This document shows, one piece after another, positions 16,757 through 25,949 of a stretch of DNA of 64,000 bases. Every line of letters starts with the position of its first letter. Within the stretch, counting starts at the first letter, position 1. Source of the DNA: BOG-908 sp963850605. Its GTDB lineage: Bacteria; Pseudomonadota; Alphaproteobacteria; Acetobacterales; Acetobacteraceae. The stretch is taken from positions 310,001 through 374,000 of the forward strand of contig CAWKLX010000006.1 in the NCBI GenBank assembly GCA_963850605.1, given 5' to 3'. The notes under the pieces are model-generated. The model saw nothing but the letters and a program-made list of their open reading frames with translations, had not been told where the DNA came from and did no database searches. Both the position numbers and the translations under genes were made by a program.

Positions 16757-17668
16757 TCACCCGCCGACTGGCGCGGCCGGGGATGCCGCGCGGCCCAGCA
16801 ATGTGCTGCCCGCGATGTCGGCCGTGGCAAAGCCGCGATTGACGTCCAGGCCGGTCAGCCGCCAGTCGTGCACCGGAATGGGCGCCGGGCGGATCAGGCG
16901 TTCGTGGAAGCGCGTGGGCCACGCCACGCCATGATGGGATACGTGCTCGGCGGTATCGACCTCGGCCACGGCGCCTTGCGTCGCATCGAGGCCGTTCAGC
17001 GTGAACCGCACGCGGCGCATCAGACGGTCGGCGCGTGACAGGTAGAGATTGGCATCGTCCGCCGGCGACAAGCCAAGCCCGGGTGTCAGGCGAACGCGCA
17101 AAACGTCGCACTCGTGCGCCTGGCCAAAGACGCTGATCCGCTCGGACGGCGCGCGCTCCATCACCAGCGCGCGGCCGGCCCCGGGGGTGTCGAGCAGCAT
17201 GGGCCCCAGCAGGAACAGGCCATAGCCGTCGGCCACAAGGGCGGCGGCGGCCAGCCTCTCGGCATCGCGTGTGGGCATGCCGTTCAGCCACACATGCACG
17301 CTGCCTTGGGAGCCGGGCGCGGCTTGGCGCAGCACCTGCTTATGGCCTTTCGGGCCGGTGTGGGACTGGGCGCTCACCCCGCCCGACGGCAGCAGCCGCT
17401 CCTGCGAGCTGCCGCGAAACCCGGCATCGACCAGATCGGGTTGGATGATGTTGACCAGGGGGCGCCACATCCCGGTGTAGCTGACGTTGATGTCGTGCAG
17501 CGCCGTCAGCGCGTCGGCACCGTGCGCCGCGGCGCTGGAGGCGAGCAGGCTGCGCGCGTCCGGCGTGCTGGCGGCCGTATGCAATTCAGGCAGGGCAGGG
17601 GCGCAGCCTTGCAACGTGGGCAGGGCCAGGCCGGTCACGAGCAGGCGGCGTGGGATTAACTTGGGCAT
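16757..17668 (-). CDS. Putative outer-membrane lipoprotein
   Basis: 303 residues. The N-terminus has a basic start, a hydrophobic core and a lipobox (MPKLIPRRLLVTGLALPTLQGC), so it should be lipidated at Cys22. The mature part starts with a low-complexity linker and then a beta-rich domain of about 250 residues with alternating polar/hydrophobic strands (for example VHVWLNGMPTRDAERLAAAA and ECDVLRVRLTPGLGL), similar in style to LolA/LolB-like or outer-membrane-lipid-binding folds. I did not recognise a specific family. It is a single gene, convergent with zwf; downstream of its start the region contains repeat B copy 2. Confidence 0.65.
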   Translation of the reverse strand: MPKLIPRRLLVTGLALPTLQGCAPALPELHTAASTPDARSLLASSAAAHGADALTALHDINVSYTGMWRPLVNIIQPDLVDAGFRGSSQERLLPSGGVSAQSHTGPKGHKQVLRQAAPGSQGSVHVWLNGMPTRDAERLAAAALVADGYGLFLLGPMLLDTPGAGRALVMERAPSERISVFGQAHECDVLRVRLTPGLGLSPADDANLYLSRADRLMRRVRFTLNGLDATQGAVAEVDTAEHVSHHGVAWPTRFHERLIRPAPIPVHDWRLTGLDVNRGFATADIAGSTLLGRAASPAAPVGG

Positions 17669-17794
17669 GCGGGATGGCTCGGGATCAGATGTGAAGCTCA
17701 GCGGTCGAGAGTGTCGGCCTCAATTTCCGAGAATACCACCAGGGGGGAATGTCCGACATCGTACCGATCTGCCGCCGGGCTGACACACCCGCAA

Positions 17795-17900
17795 GCAAGC
17801 GGTCCTGTTTTGAAAAAAGGGGCAAAAAACTCTCATCCGTTTGCTCCGCAGCAGAACTGACGGAAGTTTCTTTTGTCTCTTTTCAAAAAAGCAGTCCTCG
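17795..17900. repeat. Repeat B copy 2 (double hairpin)
   Basis: Same plan as copy 1 and same orientation, but more diverged: left arm GGTCCTGTTTTGAAAAAAGG then GCAAAAAACTCTC, core TTTGCTCCGCAGCAG, right arm GGAAGTTTCTTTTGTCTC then TTTTCAAAAAAGCAG. It lies in the 378-base divergent gap between the lipoprotein gene (-) and the retropepsin-like gene (+); nothing else was recognised in that gap. Confidence 0.65.
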
Positions 17901-18046
17901 CCTGTGCGACGATCGCCCGAGCATCGTCTGCCGCATCTGCTGCGCCATGCAGGCCCAGCTGCTTGGGGGGAGTTTGAGAATCATCTTTGATTTCACGGGC
18001 AAACGGACAATACTATGATGGTGGATCGAAGCCAGGGAGCAGGCGA

Positions 18047-19171
18047 ATGCCGAACGAATTGTTCCTGTTCAAAGCTCTCGGCGTTGTTTTCCTGGTCGGG
18101 ATAGCGGCGGTCATCGGCATCCTGCTCGAGAGCAACGCGCGCACGCGGCCCGATGCGGCAACGCAGGCCGCGCGGGAGCAACTGGCGCTCATACGTGCGC
18201 AGTCGGAACTGCGGTCGGCGCAACGGGCGGAAATGCAGGACCAGGTCAACGATGCGGCGGGCAGATTGCGGACCGAGAATTGCGACCACGATGCGCTCAA
18301 GACAGTGGTGGCGACGCTGTCGGCCAATCAGGAAAACCGCAAGGTCGTTGATCTCACCAACGCATTCTTCGCAAGATGCGGCATCGTCGACGAGGTCCTG
18401 CAGAATAAGCTCGCCGCGGAAATGGCGGTGTCCGACTATCCGCGCGCCGAAGCCACCGCGCAGATCATCGTCGGCAAGTTCCCGCAGGTTCCCGATTACT
18501 GGGTGTGGCTGGGCAACCTGCAGGAACAGCGGAACGAACCGGACGATGCCATCGCCAGCTACCGTCGCAGCCTGTCCTTGTTCACCGACCCGTCCAAGGT
18601 GGCCGGCAGCGAATTCTACCGGGTGTCGCAGGCGCTGGAGCGGCAGGGACGCTATTGCGAGGCCATGGAGCCACTGCAACAATTCGTGGCGTACGACCCG
18701 GTCATCCGGCGGACCCAGCAGATTACCACGCTGCTGCAAGACGATGAGCGGCGTGGCGACTGCCGTAACAGCATTGCCGGTTCCGGCCGGTCGGTCATAC
18801 GGGCGCTTGCCAACCAGCACGCTTTGATCGTGGAGGCCAAGGTCAACGGCCGCACGGCGCGGCTGGCTCTGGATACGGGCGCCACCTATGTCTACTTGAA
18901 TGCCGATTTCGCCGCGCGGGCGAAGGTGCTGGTCGACACGGGGCGGAAGCTGATCGCGCAGACCGCGAACGGCAAGGCGGAAGGCTTTCCGGCGCGCATC
19001 GCGGCACTGCAGGTCGGCGGGGCGCATGCCGACGGGGTGACGAGTGTGGTCCAAGGCAAGGGAACGCCGCCTTTGCCGGACATCGATGGTCTGCTTGGCT
19101 TATCGTTCCTGAACCGGTTCAAGCTGTCCGTGGAACAGGATCAGATCGTGCTGGAGCAGCGCAGCCCGTGA
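18047..19171 (+). CDS. Membrane-anchored TPR / retropepsin-like aspartic protease
   Basis: 374 residues from ATG 18047 (GGGAG about 12 bases upstream). One N-terminal membrane helix (about 8-27), then a coiled-coil part (about 40-80), a helical repeat region of TPR type (about 100-225; WLGNLQEQRNEPDDAIASYR), and a C-terminal single-lobe aspartic protease domain (about 255-370). The catalytic motif is LALDTGATYVYL with Asp276, the retropepsin-like clan AA pattern (hydrophobic-D-T/S-G-A/S). Clan AA needs two aspartates, so the protein should act as a dimer. With one uncleaved helix, the domain should sit in the periplasm. The natural substrate is unknown. Neighbours give no clue. Confidence 0.7.
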   Translation: MPNELFLFKALGVVFLVGIAAVIGILLESNARTRPDAATQAAREQLALIRAQSELRSAQRAEMQDQVNDAAGRLRTENCDHDALKTVVATLSANQENRKVVDLTNAFFARCGIVDEVLQNKLAAEMAVSDYPRAEATAQIIVGKFPQVPDYWVWLGNLQEQRNEPDDAIASYRRSLSLFTDPSKVAGSEFYRVSQALERQGRYCEAMEPLQQFVAYDPVIRRTQQITTLLQDDERRGDCRNSIAGSGRSVIRALANQHALIVEAKVNGRTARLALDTGATYVYLNADFAARAKVLVDTGRKLIAQTANGKAEGFPARIAALQVGGAHADGVTSVVQGKGTPPLPDIDGLLGLSFLNRFKLSVEQDQIVLEQRSP

Positions 19172-19243
19172 CAAACCTCATGGTTGCCACGGCTGGCTGA
19201 GGAGCCACGGTAAGGCCAAACGCAACGGAGGCCGCGATGGGCT

Positions 19244-19459
19244 TTGTTCGCGGCCGACGCCGTGCAGGACCGCATGACCGCTTTTCTGCTTGAGGGGCGG
19301 CCGGCAGCCTGGCTAGGGCAATTGCACGCCCTTCGCATTCGGTTTCCGAACGTGAAAACGCTCTACCCCGGATATGTGCCGGTTGCCGCTATCGCGGACC
19401 TGCTGTCCCAGGATATGACGATATTGCGCAAGCAGGCTTCCGGCGAGCCGAGCCGGTAA
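19244..19459 (+). pseudogene. Possible remnant of an MBL-fold hydrolase C-terminus
   Basis: A 71-codon frame reads WLGQLHALRIRFPNVKTLYPGY, which resembles the end of metallo-beta-lactamase-fold hydrolases (WLxxLxxLRxRFPdVKTvyPGHG). The metal-binding PGHG is changed to PGYV and everything upstream is missing, so if real it is a dead fragment. The surrounding 760 bases (19172-19930) hold no other gene, only repeat C copy 2. Confidence 0.3.
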
Positions 19460-19739
19460 GACCGCGGCCGGTCCCCGGATGGAGTACGCTTGAGCCACCC
19501 ATCCTGCGCGCGGACGACACGGGCGTCGCCATGGCGTAATCCGTCCAGCGGCTGCCCGAACCGATCCGCATGCGATGGTGTGCCGGCTCGGTAAATCAAC
19601 ATTCTCCACAATCGGGATGATTCGTGGTAGACCATCGCCCCCGCGGCACCGCCTTTGTTCGACGGGATCGGTTGTCGGTGGCGTGCGGGACCTCGACCCG
19701 GGCGGAGACGTGGGGTCGGCGACATCAGCCGCGGCTTCA

Positions 19740-19780
19740 AGAGCGGGTTCGCGCTGATTGTGTCACCGCGAACCCGCTCT
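19740..19780. repeat. Repeat C copy 2, 14-bp perfect hairpin
   Basis: AGAGCGGGTTCGCG (19740-19753) pairs exactly with CGCGAACCCGCTCT (19767-19780). The loop (CTGATTGTGTCAC) is close to copy 1's loop, and the downstream flank ends TTTGGCGAGCAGC like copy 1. It lies about 150 bases upstream of the response regulator start. Confidence 0.6.
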
Positions 19781-19930
19781 GACCGTCGGTTTGGCGAGCA
19801 GCGCCAGCCAGTCGGTTTCCAGTCTGGTGAGGGCTGCGCTGACGATTATGCCAGCAGGGTGGCAAGCGACGCCGCTGGGTGGCGTGACGATCGCGCGAAT
19901 GCCGAGGCAAGCAAGTGTGGGGACCAGGTT

Positions 19931-20599
19931 ATGCGCATCCTTCTCGTGGACGACCAGGAATTCCTGTGCGAGGCGTTCGCGCGATATCTGGAAAACGAGC
20001 AAGTCCGATTTTCCGACGCACCGATCACCGCCATTCCCACCTATAATCTGGCGGACGGTATCGCGCGCCTCAATGGTGATCCACCGGCCGATTTCGTCTT
20101 CCTCGATCTGGGTTTGGGCGGTGATTGCGTCGGCGCTTCGACGCTGCAGCGCTTCCAGGAGAGCAATCTCCGCCGCGTTCCCGTCGTCGTCTTCACAGGC
20201 ATGGATCTTTCGATGTGCAGCACGATCGACACATTGCGCGCGTGCCTCTTCAACTGGAACGCACTCGGCATCCTGCCCAAAGGCGCGCCGCTCGCGCAGA
20301 TATTCGTTGGACTGAGACGTCTACTCGCCAACGAACGCTGGATGCCGGACAATGTTTTTCAGGCCATGGCGACGCACATGCCGCAACGGCCTGCCAGGCA
20401 CACGCTCGGCTTGGCACCGCGGGAGTGGCAGGTGGCGCAGTGCCTCGCCCGAGGCCTGAGCAACAAGGAAATCGCCAACGAGATGAAGCTGTCCCCCGGC
20501 TACGTCGCCCAGGTGACCGCGCAAATCTACAGCAAGCTCCAGGTCACGGGCCGCGCCAAGGCGGTCATCAAGATGAATGAAAGCGGCGCGCTCGGATGA
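19931..20599 (+). CDS. NarL/LuxR-family response regulator
   Basis: 222 residues from ATG 19931 (GGGGA about 8 bases upstream; the open frame runs much further up but with no coding character). Receiver domain 1-130 with the acidic pair in LLVDDQE and acceptor Asp59 (FLDLGLG). C-terminal LuxR-type helix-turn-helix (about 155-215): LAPREWQVAQCLARGLSNKEIANEMKLS..., a good GerE pattern. The last residues of the receiver are not typical of OmpR. It faces the hybrid kinase gene end to end with a 14-base gap; the kinase is its most likely partner. Confidence 0.88.
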   Translation: MRILLVDDQEFLCEAFARYLENEQVRFSDAPITAIPTYNLADGIARLNGDPPADFVFLDLGLGGDCVGASTLQRFQESNLRRVPVVVFTGMDLSMCSTIDTLRACLFNWNALGILPKGAPLAQIFVGLRRLLANERWMPDNVFQAMATHMPQRPARHTLGLAPREWQVAQCLARGLSNKEIANEMKLSPGYVAQVTAQIYSKLQVTGRAKAVIKMNESGALG

Positions 20600-20613
20600 A
20601 CTGGACTTGTCTT

Positions 20614-22536
20614 CTACACGGCCTCGACGTCCGGCCGATATACGCTCAGTAGCGCAAGCAACTCGTACTCGTCGGGCGGTTTGGCGAAGTGGCTGAAGCC
20701 TTGCGCGGCGATCTCGCGCAACACATCGGGCGATGTCTCCGCCGTCCAGATGGCTGCTGTCGTCTTGGCTCCGATCGCCGCTTGAATATCGCGAACCGCC
20801 TCGATGCCGGTGCGATGATGCGGAAGCCTGTAGTCGCAAATAATGAAATGTGGTTGCCCTGGCATATCCTCCCGTAGCTTCCTGATGACCTCGTCCGACG
20901 ACTCGCCATCTACAACATAGGCGCCCCACGCGATCAGCAGGCTGCAAAGCTCTCGTCGTGGTCCATCGTCATCTTCCACGACGGCGATAACCATCCCGGT
21001 CAGGTCGGGCGTCTCGCGACCCCGCTCCTGCGCCGGCATGAGCTCGATCGGAATACGCCCCAGGTTCTGGACATGTATGGTGAAGGTCGATCCTTGGCCA
21101 AGGATCGAGGTAACAGTGACTTTGTGGCCAAGCCGGTCCGCCAACCCTTTGACGATCGACAGGCCAAGCCCGAACCCCTTGCTGCGGTCGCGTTCCGAGT
21201 TGTCGAGCTGGACGTATTCGCGAAAGATATCGTCGAGCTTGGAGGCGGGTATGCCCACGCCATTATCGGCAATCTTGATCCGAACGATCGCGCCATCCAC
21301 CTCGCACGACACGCGCACAAAACTCGGCTCCCCGTCGGGCTGCTTCCTGGAGTAGCGTATGGCGTTGGCCACCAGGTTACGAACGATACGGTCGAGTGCC
21401 GCCGGATCGGTGCGAATGATGAGAGGCTTCGCCTCGATGGATAAGTGCACACCATGCACCGCACTCTCGCCGAACTGCTCGATCTGAATGCGGTCCAGCA
21501 CGAATGGCAGCGGCGTCTCACGCGGCTCCAGCCGCCAGGTGCCCGCTTCAAGGCGCGCAAGGTCCAAGGTCGCCTCGACCATGGTTATGATTGCTTCGGT
21601 CTGGCTGTCCAGCACGCGAATGTCCACAAGCATCGCGCTGGGGGCTTTGCTGGCCATGGTGCGCAGCCGCATCCGCAAGGTCGTGATCGGCTGCCGCAAA
21701 TCATGGCCTATGCTGGCGATGAATTTATTTGCCCGTTCCCGTTCGGCCGCGATCAGAATGCTTCGTGCCCGCAGCCGTCGCTGATCGGTACCGATCAGCC
21801 AGCCAAGAACCATGAAGATGGTGGAAAACGCGACTACCTGAATGTAAGAAAACGGAAGGTTCCAGCGCCGCCCGACCAGCAATGTGAATGGCACGATATA
21901 GCCGCAAAGAATGCCGACAGAAACGCTCATCCGGCTCGTCGCGAGCATGGTTATGGCGGCCGCCTGCAGAACGAGCGTGAAGAACACGAACGGTCGCTGG
22001 CCGAATTCGAACGAATGAATCGGTTCCGGAGAAGGCATCAAGGTCCAGTAGCCGATCAGCCACCACAGCATGACGACCGTGACCCACAAACTCCACATAT
22101 AATGGATCGTCTGCAACGGGCGCATCGCATCGGCGGATAATTTTGCAATCCGCTGCGCCAAAGCGAGATATGGGCATAGAAGAAGCCACAGCACCGCGCC
22201 CCATATCGGCTTCGTGACGGCGTTCGGTCCGAACCAGGACGGGATCATGCCAGTGCCACGATGCAGGGCCGGCTTGCCCAACCATAACACAACCAGGCTG
22301 GCCGCGATGACCGTCGCAATCCAGCCAAGTGCTCTCCGGCGTAGCGTATCCAGCAGGTCGAGTTCGAGGGCCAGACGCTGAGTGGTCGTCAGCCTGACCG
22401 CCGGTCTCGCGAAGACGAGGCGGGCAACCCGGTGCAATCGCCTCGAAAATGCGTCGAGCACGTCCGGTGCCGGCGAGGCGGCATGAACCCCACCTTCCGA
22501 ATCGGGACTTCTCGCGACCGGCTCGTTGGTCTTCAT
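20614..22536 (-). CDS. Hybrid sensor histidine kinase with multi-pass membrane input
   Basis: 640 residues from ATG 22536 (an upstream GTG at 22566 would add 10). The N-terminal 260 residues hold five or six hydrophobic segments (for example WIATVIAASLVVLWLG and WVTVVMLWWLIGYWTL) with no large periplasmic loop, suggesting sensing in the membrane. Kinase core: H box FIASIGHDLRQPI with His278, N box NLVANAIRYS, G boxes ADNGVGIP and GFGLGLSIV. A C-terminal receiver has acceptor Asp568 (IICDYRLP). The HDLRQP H-box is typical of hybrid kinases paired with LuxR-type regulators, which fits the convergent regulator gene at 19931. Ligand unknown. Confidence 0.9.
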   Translation of the reverse strand: MKTNEPVARSPDSEGGVHAASPAPDVLDAFSRRLHRVARLVFARPAVRLTTTQRLALELDLLDTLRRRALGWIATVIAASLVVLWLGKPALHRGTGMIPSWFGPNAVTKPIWGAVLWLLLCPYLALAQRIAKLSADAMRPLQTIHYMWSLWVTVVMLWWLIGYWTLMPSPEPIHSFEFGQRPFVFFTLVLQAAAITMLATSRMSVSVGILCGYIVPFTLLVGRRWNLPFSYIQVVAFSTIFMVLGWLIGTDQRRLRARSILIAAERERANKFIASIGHDLRQPITTLRMRLRTMASKAPSAMLVDIRVLDSQTEAIITMVEATLDLARLEAGTWRLEPRETPLPFVLDRIQIEQFGESAVHGVHLSIEAKPLIIRTDPAALDRIVRNLVANAIRYSRKQPDGEPSFVRVSCEVDGAIVRIKIADNGVGIPASKLDDIFREYVQLDNSERDRSKGFGLGLSIVKGLADRLGHKVTVTSILGQGSTFTIHVQNLGRIPIELMPAQERGRETPDLTGMVIAVVEDDDGPRRELCSLLIAWGAYVVDGESSDEVIRKLREDMPGQPHFIICDYRLPHHRTGIEAVRDIQAAIGAKTTAAIWTAETSPDVLREIAAQGFSHFAKPPDEYELLALLSVYRPDVEAV

Positions 22537-22827
22537 GAAACTATCGATTTTGCCGCAATGGGTCACTCTGCAACGTTGGGCCGGTTGATGACTACCATCC
22601 CCGCCGGCCGGCCGCGTGCCTCACATCTCACCTGGACCACCCCTGACAAGCATGAGGGGTTGCGGATCCTCGAAAGCGGCAATGCCGTCTGTGCTGCTCA
22701 CAAAGATGGGCCGAGGGGGTCACACTTCATATCCCCTATTCAGCAGGGTGCGGTGTCATAGCCGGCAGCATGGATGCGGCGCTCTCCCGCTTGTATTCAC
22801 GTGCTGGCCAGCGAGGCTCGCCGGCTA

Positions 22828-22929
22828 GAGCATCATCCGATCGAACAGAATCGCTCGGTCGGATAAAGATGCTCGCCAAAACAATAAGCTAGAGCTTGGT
22901 CCGTGAGCCAATGCGAACGGATCATGCTC
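22828..22929 (-). repeat. Repeat A copy 2 (MITE-like, 102 bp)
   Basis: GAGCATCATCC ... GGATCATGCTC flanked by TA on both sides (22826-22827 and 22930-22931). It is opposite in orientation to copies 1 and 4 and nearly identical to copy 3 (three substitutions and one indel by eye). It sits 27 bases upstream of the winged-helix regulator start. The rest of 22537-22956 shows no gene. Confidence 0.85.
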
Positions 22930-22956
22930 TAGACAACGCGATAGGACAGCGGCGAC

Positions 22957-23511
22957 ATGGACGTTTCCGTGACAGAAACCGACGCCTACATCTTCGACGG
23001 ATTCCTTTTGGACCCGGCACGCCGCAGCCTGAGCCGTAAGGGTGTCGCGATCACAATACGGCCGCGCTTGTTCGATACGCTCGTCTACCTCGTCGAACAT
23101 CCCGGCCGCGTCGTCGAAAAAGACGAACTCCTGGCCGCTGTCTGGAGCGGCCGAACCGTGGAGGAGGCAAATCTCAGGCAGACCATCTTCACGCTGCGCA
23201 AAACGCTGCGGGCCAACGGGGATGCTGCAGGCTGCATCATTACCGCGCCAGGCCGCGGCTACCGGTTCGTGGCGACTGTACACGCAACTCCAAGCACACC
23301 GGGCTTGTCCGTAGTGTCGGCCGCTTGTTTATCGAACAATGAACCAATCGGATCGTCATCCGGGAGTGGCTTTGTGCGCAGCGCGATCCGGGTTTGGCGA
23401 TGGTCCCGGAAAGCCTTCGACTTGGCCGCCATCGCCTGGCGCGGTTCGCCATCGCCGGGCGTTTCACAGACGAAGCACGCAACGCCTCTCCATCTGGTCT
23501 GCCTGACGTGA
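22957..23511 (+). CDS. Winged-helix (OmpR/CadC-type) DNA-binding protein without receiver
   Basis: 184 residues. Residues 8-105 form a complete Trans_reg_C winged helix: YIFDGFLLDPARRSLSRKG, RLFDTLVYLVEHPGRVVEKD, LLAAVWSGRTVEEANLRQTI and the terminal GRGYRFVA. No receiver domain precedes it, so it belongs to the CadC/ToxR-like group, which usually continues with a membrane helix and a long sensory or TPR part. Here the remaining 80 residues are low complexity with no membrane helix, so the gene is either truncated or frameshifted after about residue 108, or a stand-alone regulator. Repeat A copy 2 lies directly upstream. Confidence 0.7.
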   Translation: MDVSVTETDAYIFDGFLLDPARRSLSRKGVAITIRPRLFDTLVYLVEHPGRVVEKDELLAAVWSGRTVEEANLRQTIFTLRKTLRANGDAAGCIITAPGRGYRFVATVHATPSTPGLSVVSAACLSNNEPIGSSSGSGFVRSAIRVWRWSRKAFDLAAIAWRGSPSPGVSQTKHATPLHLVCLT

Positions 23512-23580
23512 CCTGATCTGCCCGTCACGGAACACCACACGCCGGTCGGTCCGGGTGAATCCACCCGAACCGACCAGGGT

Positions 23581-24234
23581 TTAGATCTGCACCACCGTAT
23601 TCAAGTCGAACGCCTGCCCAGGCGGGTTCTCGCCGATCCGAACCACCTTCTCGCCCGCCATATGATACGGCGGCACCGGCAGGTTGTACGGCGCCGGCAC
23701 CCCCGAATACACCCGCCCCGCCAGATCGTATTTCGAGCCATGGCACGGGCACAAATACCCGCCCGGCCAGTTCGGCGCCGGATCGGTCGCGCTCATGTTC
23801 GGGTAGAACGTCGGCACGCATCCGAGATGGGTGCAAATCCCCACCATCACGGCGAAGGTCGGATCGACCGAGCGGTGCCAGTTCTCGGCATAGGTCGGCT
23901 GCTGCAGCACCTTGGAATTCGGGTCGCTGAGGAGATGGACCACCTTGGGGTCTTCCAAGGTCTTCAGCCCCTCCGGCGTCCGATGCACGATGAAGATCGG
24001 CTTGCCGCGCCACACCACCACGATCTGCTGCCCAGGCGCCAGCTTGCTGACATCCACGTCGATCGGCTCGCCGGCCGCCAGCGTGTCGGCCGCCGGCTGC
24101 ATGCTGTCGATGAACGGCCAGGCGATCGCGCCAAATCCCACCGCCGCGCCGGACAGGGCCAGCAGGGTCAGGAAATCGCGGCGTGTCGGCTCCGGACCGG
24201 CCTGCGGGTGGGTGTCGTGCGTCGTCGTGGACAT
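23581..24234 (-). CDS. petA: Ubiquinol-cytochrome c reductase Rieske iron-sulfur subunit
   Basis: 217 residues from ATG 24234. Electron-transfer subunit of the cytochrome bc1 complex, passing electrons from quinol to cytochrome c1. A twin-arginine type N-terminus (RRDFLTLLALSGAAVG) gives a membrane anchor with Tat-dependent export; hinge; then the cluster-binding loops CTHLGC and CPCHGS with the two Cys and two His ligands and the disulfide cysteines. Residue PYHMAGEK near the end is typical of the family. Usually petA is followed directly by petB and petC; here the downstream neighbour is the convergent winged-helix gene, so the other subunits must be elsewhere. It is divergent from the Wzz-type gene. 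Confidence 0.95.
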   Translation of the reverse strand: MSTTTHDTHPQAGPEPTRRDFLTLLALSGAAVGFGAIAWPFIDSMQPAADTLAAGEPIDVDVSKLAPGQQIVVVWRGKPIFIVHRTPEGLKTLEDPKVVHLLSDPNSKVLQQPTYAENWHRSVDPTFAVMVGICTHLGCVPTFYPNMSATDPAPNWPGGYLCPCHGSKYDLAGRVYSGVPAPYNLPVPPYHMAGEKVVRIGENPPGQAFDLNTVVQI

Positions 24235-24380
24235 CAAATACGCCCTTTGGGAAGAGGATCGTGGTCGTCGAGGCGGTATCTGGCGCGAACCGGGCCGATT
24301 GGGAAGACCCGGACGGCCGCCATCTTTGTGCGCCGCCGCACGCTCGACGATCGTTGCGGAATCTGCCACTTTCCCCGCCG

Positions 24381-25949
24381 ATGAACCCGCCGTTCGGACT
24401 GGCCGCCCCGCCCGCCCAGCCCGCGCCGTCCTGGCGGGAGTTTTCGATGCACGCCTGGACCGGGCGCGCGCGGGCCGCGTGCGTGGGTGGGGGCGTGCTC
24501 GCCGCGGCCCTGCTGACCGCCGCCCTGGTCACCCCCGGCTACAGGTCGGGCGCGGTGCTGGCCGTGCTGCCATCGCCCGAATTCACCGTCCGCCAGGCCG
24601 CCGGCTCGCATGACAGCAACGCCAGCGCCCTCGCCCTGGACCAGATCATGAAAGCCGAAACCGAGCTGCTGGGCAGCGACGAGCTGCACGCCGCCACCCT
24701 GCAAAAACTGGGGCCTGCCACCGTCTATCCGGCGATTTTCTCCCCCGCACCCGCCGGCCTTCTGCACCGGGCGCTGCACGGCTTGACCGCCGCGCTGCTA
24801 TCGCCCTGGCGCACGACGCCATCCAACCAGGAGGCGGCGCGGCTGGAGCAAGGCCTGAAACACTTCCGCGGCGATCTGCAGGTCCTGCCGGCCAAGGACT
24901 CCAACGTCATCTCGCTCACCTTCGACAACGGCCGTGCCCGCGTGGCCGCCGACACGGTCAACACGCTGCTGTCGCTCTACGCCGCCCGCCGCACCGGCTT
25001 CTACGACGACCCACAGCTCGCCGCGGTGCGCCACGAGGTGGCGCTCGCCTCGGCCGCCATGCAGGCCGCCGACCAGGCGCTGCTGGCGTTCAAGCGCGAC
25101 CACGCGATCTCCGACTATGAGGCCGAGCGCGACCTCCTGCTGCACCGGGCCAGCGCCGCCGAACAGGCGGCGTCGGACGCGCAGGCGGCCAACCAGGAGT
25201 ACCAGGCCAGGCTGGCCGCCCTGGACCGGGCGCTGCGGGCCGAGCCGGCGACCGTCGGCGTGTTCGACGAGAACGACAGCGACACGCGGCTCCAGGCGGT
25301 CAACGCCGGCCTGCAGGACCTGCGCGCCAAGCTCGCCGCCGCGCGCGACAAATACAAGGACACCAGCCGGATCGTCGGCGCGCTGCAGGCGCAGATCGCC
25401 TCGCACCAGACCGAGGCGGCACGGCTGACCGGCAGCCCCGCCAAATCGGTGGTGCGCCAGGGCCGCAACCCCAGCCTGGACCCGCTGCGCCTGGACCGGG
25501 CGCGCGCGGCCGCCGAACTTTCCGCCTCGCAGGCGCGCCTGGCCGCGGAGCGGACCCAGGCGCAAGCCATACGCGCCTCGCTCGCCCGCCTCGACGCGGA
25601 CGAGGCCGATCTGGCCGCCCTGCAGCGCCGCCGCGCCAATGCCGACCAGGACCTGCGCGATGCCAGCCGGGTGCTGGCCGACCGGCACCTGACCGAGGCG
25701 GAGGAGAGCACCCGCCTGGCCAGGGTGCGGGTGATCCAGCCCGCCGCCACGCCGCAATCCCCGCGCGCAACCCGGCCGATGATCGTGGCAGCCGGGCTGG
25801 TCCTGGGTCTGCTGGCCGCCTGCGCCGACATGCTGATCCGGTTCGTGCGCCGCCCGGTCGTCCTGACCGGGGAGGGGCTGGAGACGGCGAGCGGACTCCC
25901 GGTGCTGGCCGTCTTCGTCCGCGACGAGGAGACCGTCCTGACCGGCTGA
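24381..25949 (+). CDS. Wzz/GumC-type polysaccharide co-polymerase
   Basis: 522 residues from ATG 24381. Membrane helix about 32-52 (ARAACVGGGVLAAALLTAAL), a large alpha-helical periplasmic part with long coiled coils (about 190-460), and a second helix about 466-486 (PMIVAAGLVLGLLAACADML) followed by a short cytoplasmic tail. This is the polysaccharide co-polymerase (Wzz/GumC) plan, controlling chain length or export of surface polysaccharide. There is no C-terminal BY-kinase domain. No polymerase, flippase or glycosyltransferase is adjacent; the nearest sugar genes are about 17 kb away (42240-44972), so the partner locus lies elsewhere. Confidence 0.75.
   Translation: MNPPFGLAAPPAQPAPSWREFSMHAWTGRARAACVGGGVLAAALLTAALVTPGYRSGAVLAVLPSPEFTVRQAAGSHDSNASALALDQIMKAETELLGSDELHAATLQKLGPATVYPAIFSPAPAGLLHRALHGLTAALLSPWRTTPSNQEAARLEQGLKHFRGDLQVLPAKDSNVISLTFDNGRARVAADTVNTLLSLYAARRTGFYDDPQLAAVRHEVALASAAMQAADQALLAFKRDHAISDYEAERDLLLHRASAAEQAASDAQAANQEYQARLAALDRALRAEPATVGVFDENDSDTRLQAVNAGLQDLRAKLAAARDKYKDTSRIVGALQAQIASHQTEAARLTGSPAKSVVRQGRNPSLDPLRLDRARAAAELSASQARLAAERTQAQAIRASLARLDADEADLAALQRRRANADQDLRDASRVLADRHLTEAEESTRLARVRVIQPAATPQSPRATRPMIVAAGLVLGLLAACADMLIRFVRRPVVLTGEGLETASGLPVLAVFVRDEETVLTG

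Noticed and set aside
19655..19930. Longer N-terminus for the response regulator
   Set aside because: It crosses hairpin repeat C and has no receiver-like residues; MRILLVDDQE at 19931 is the family start.
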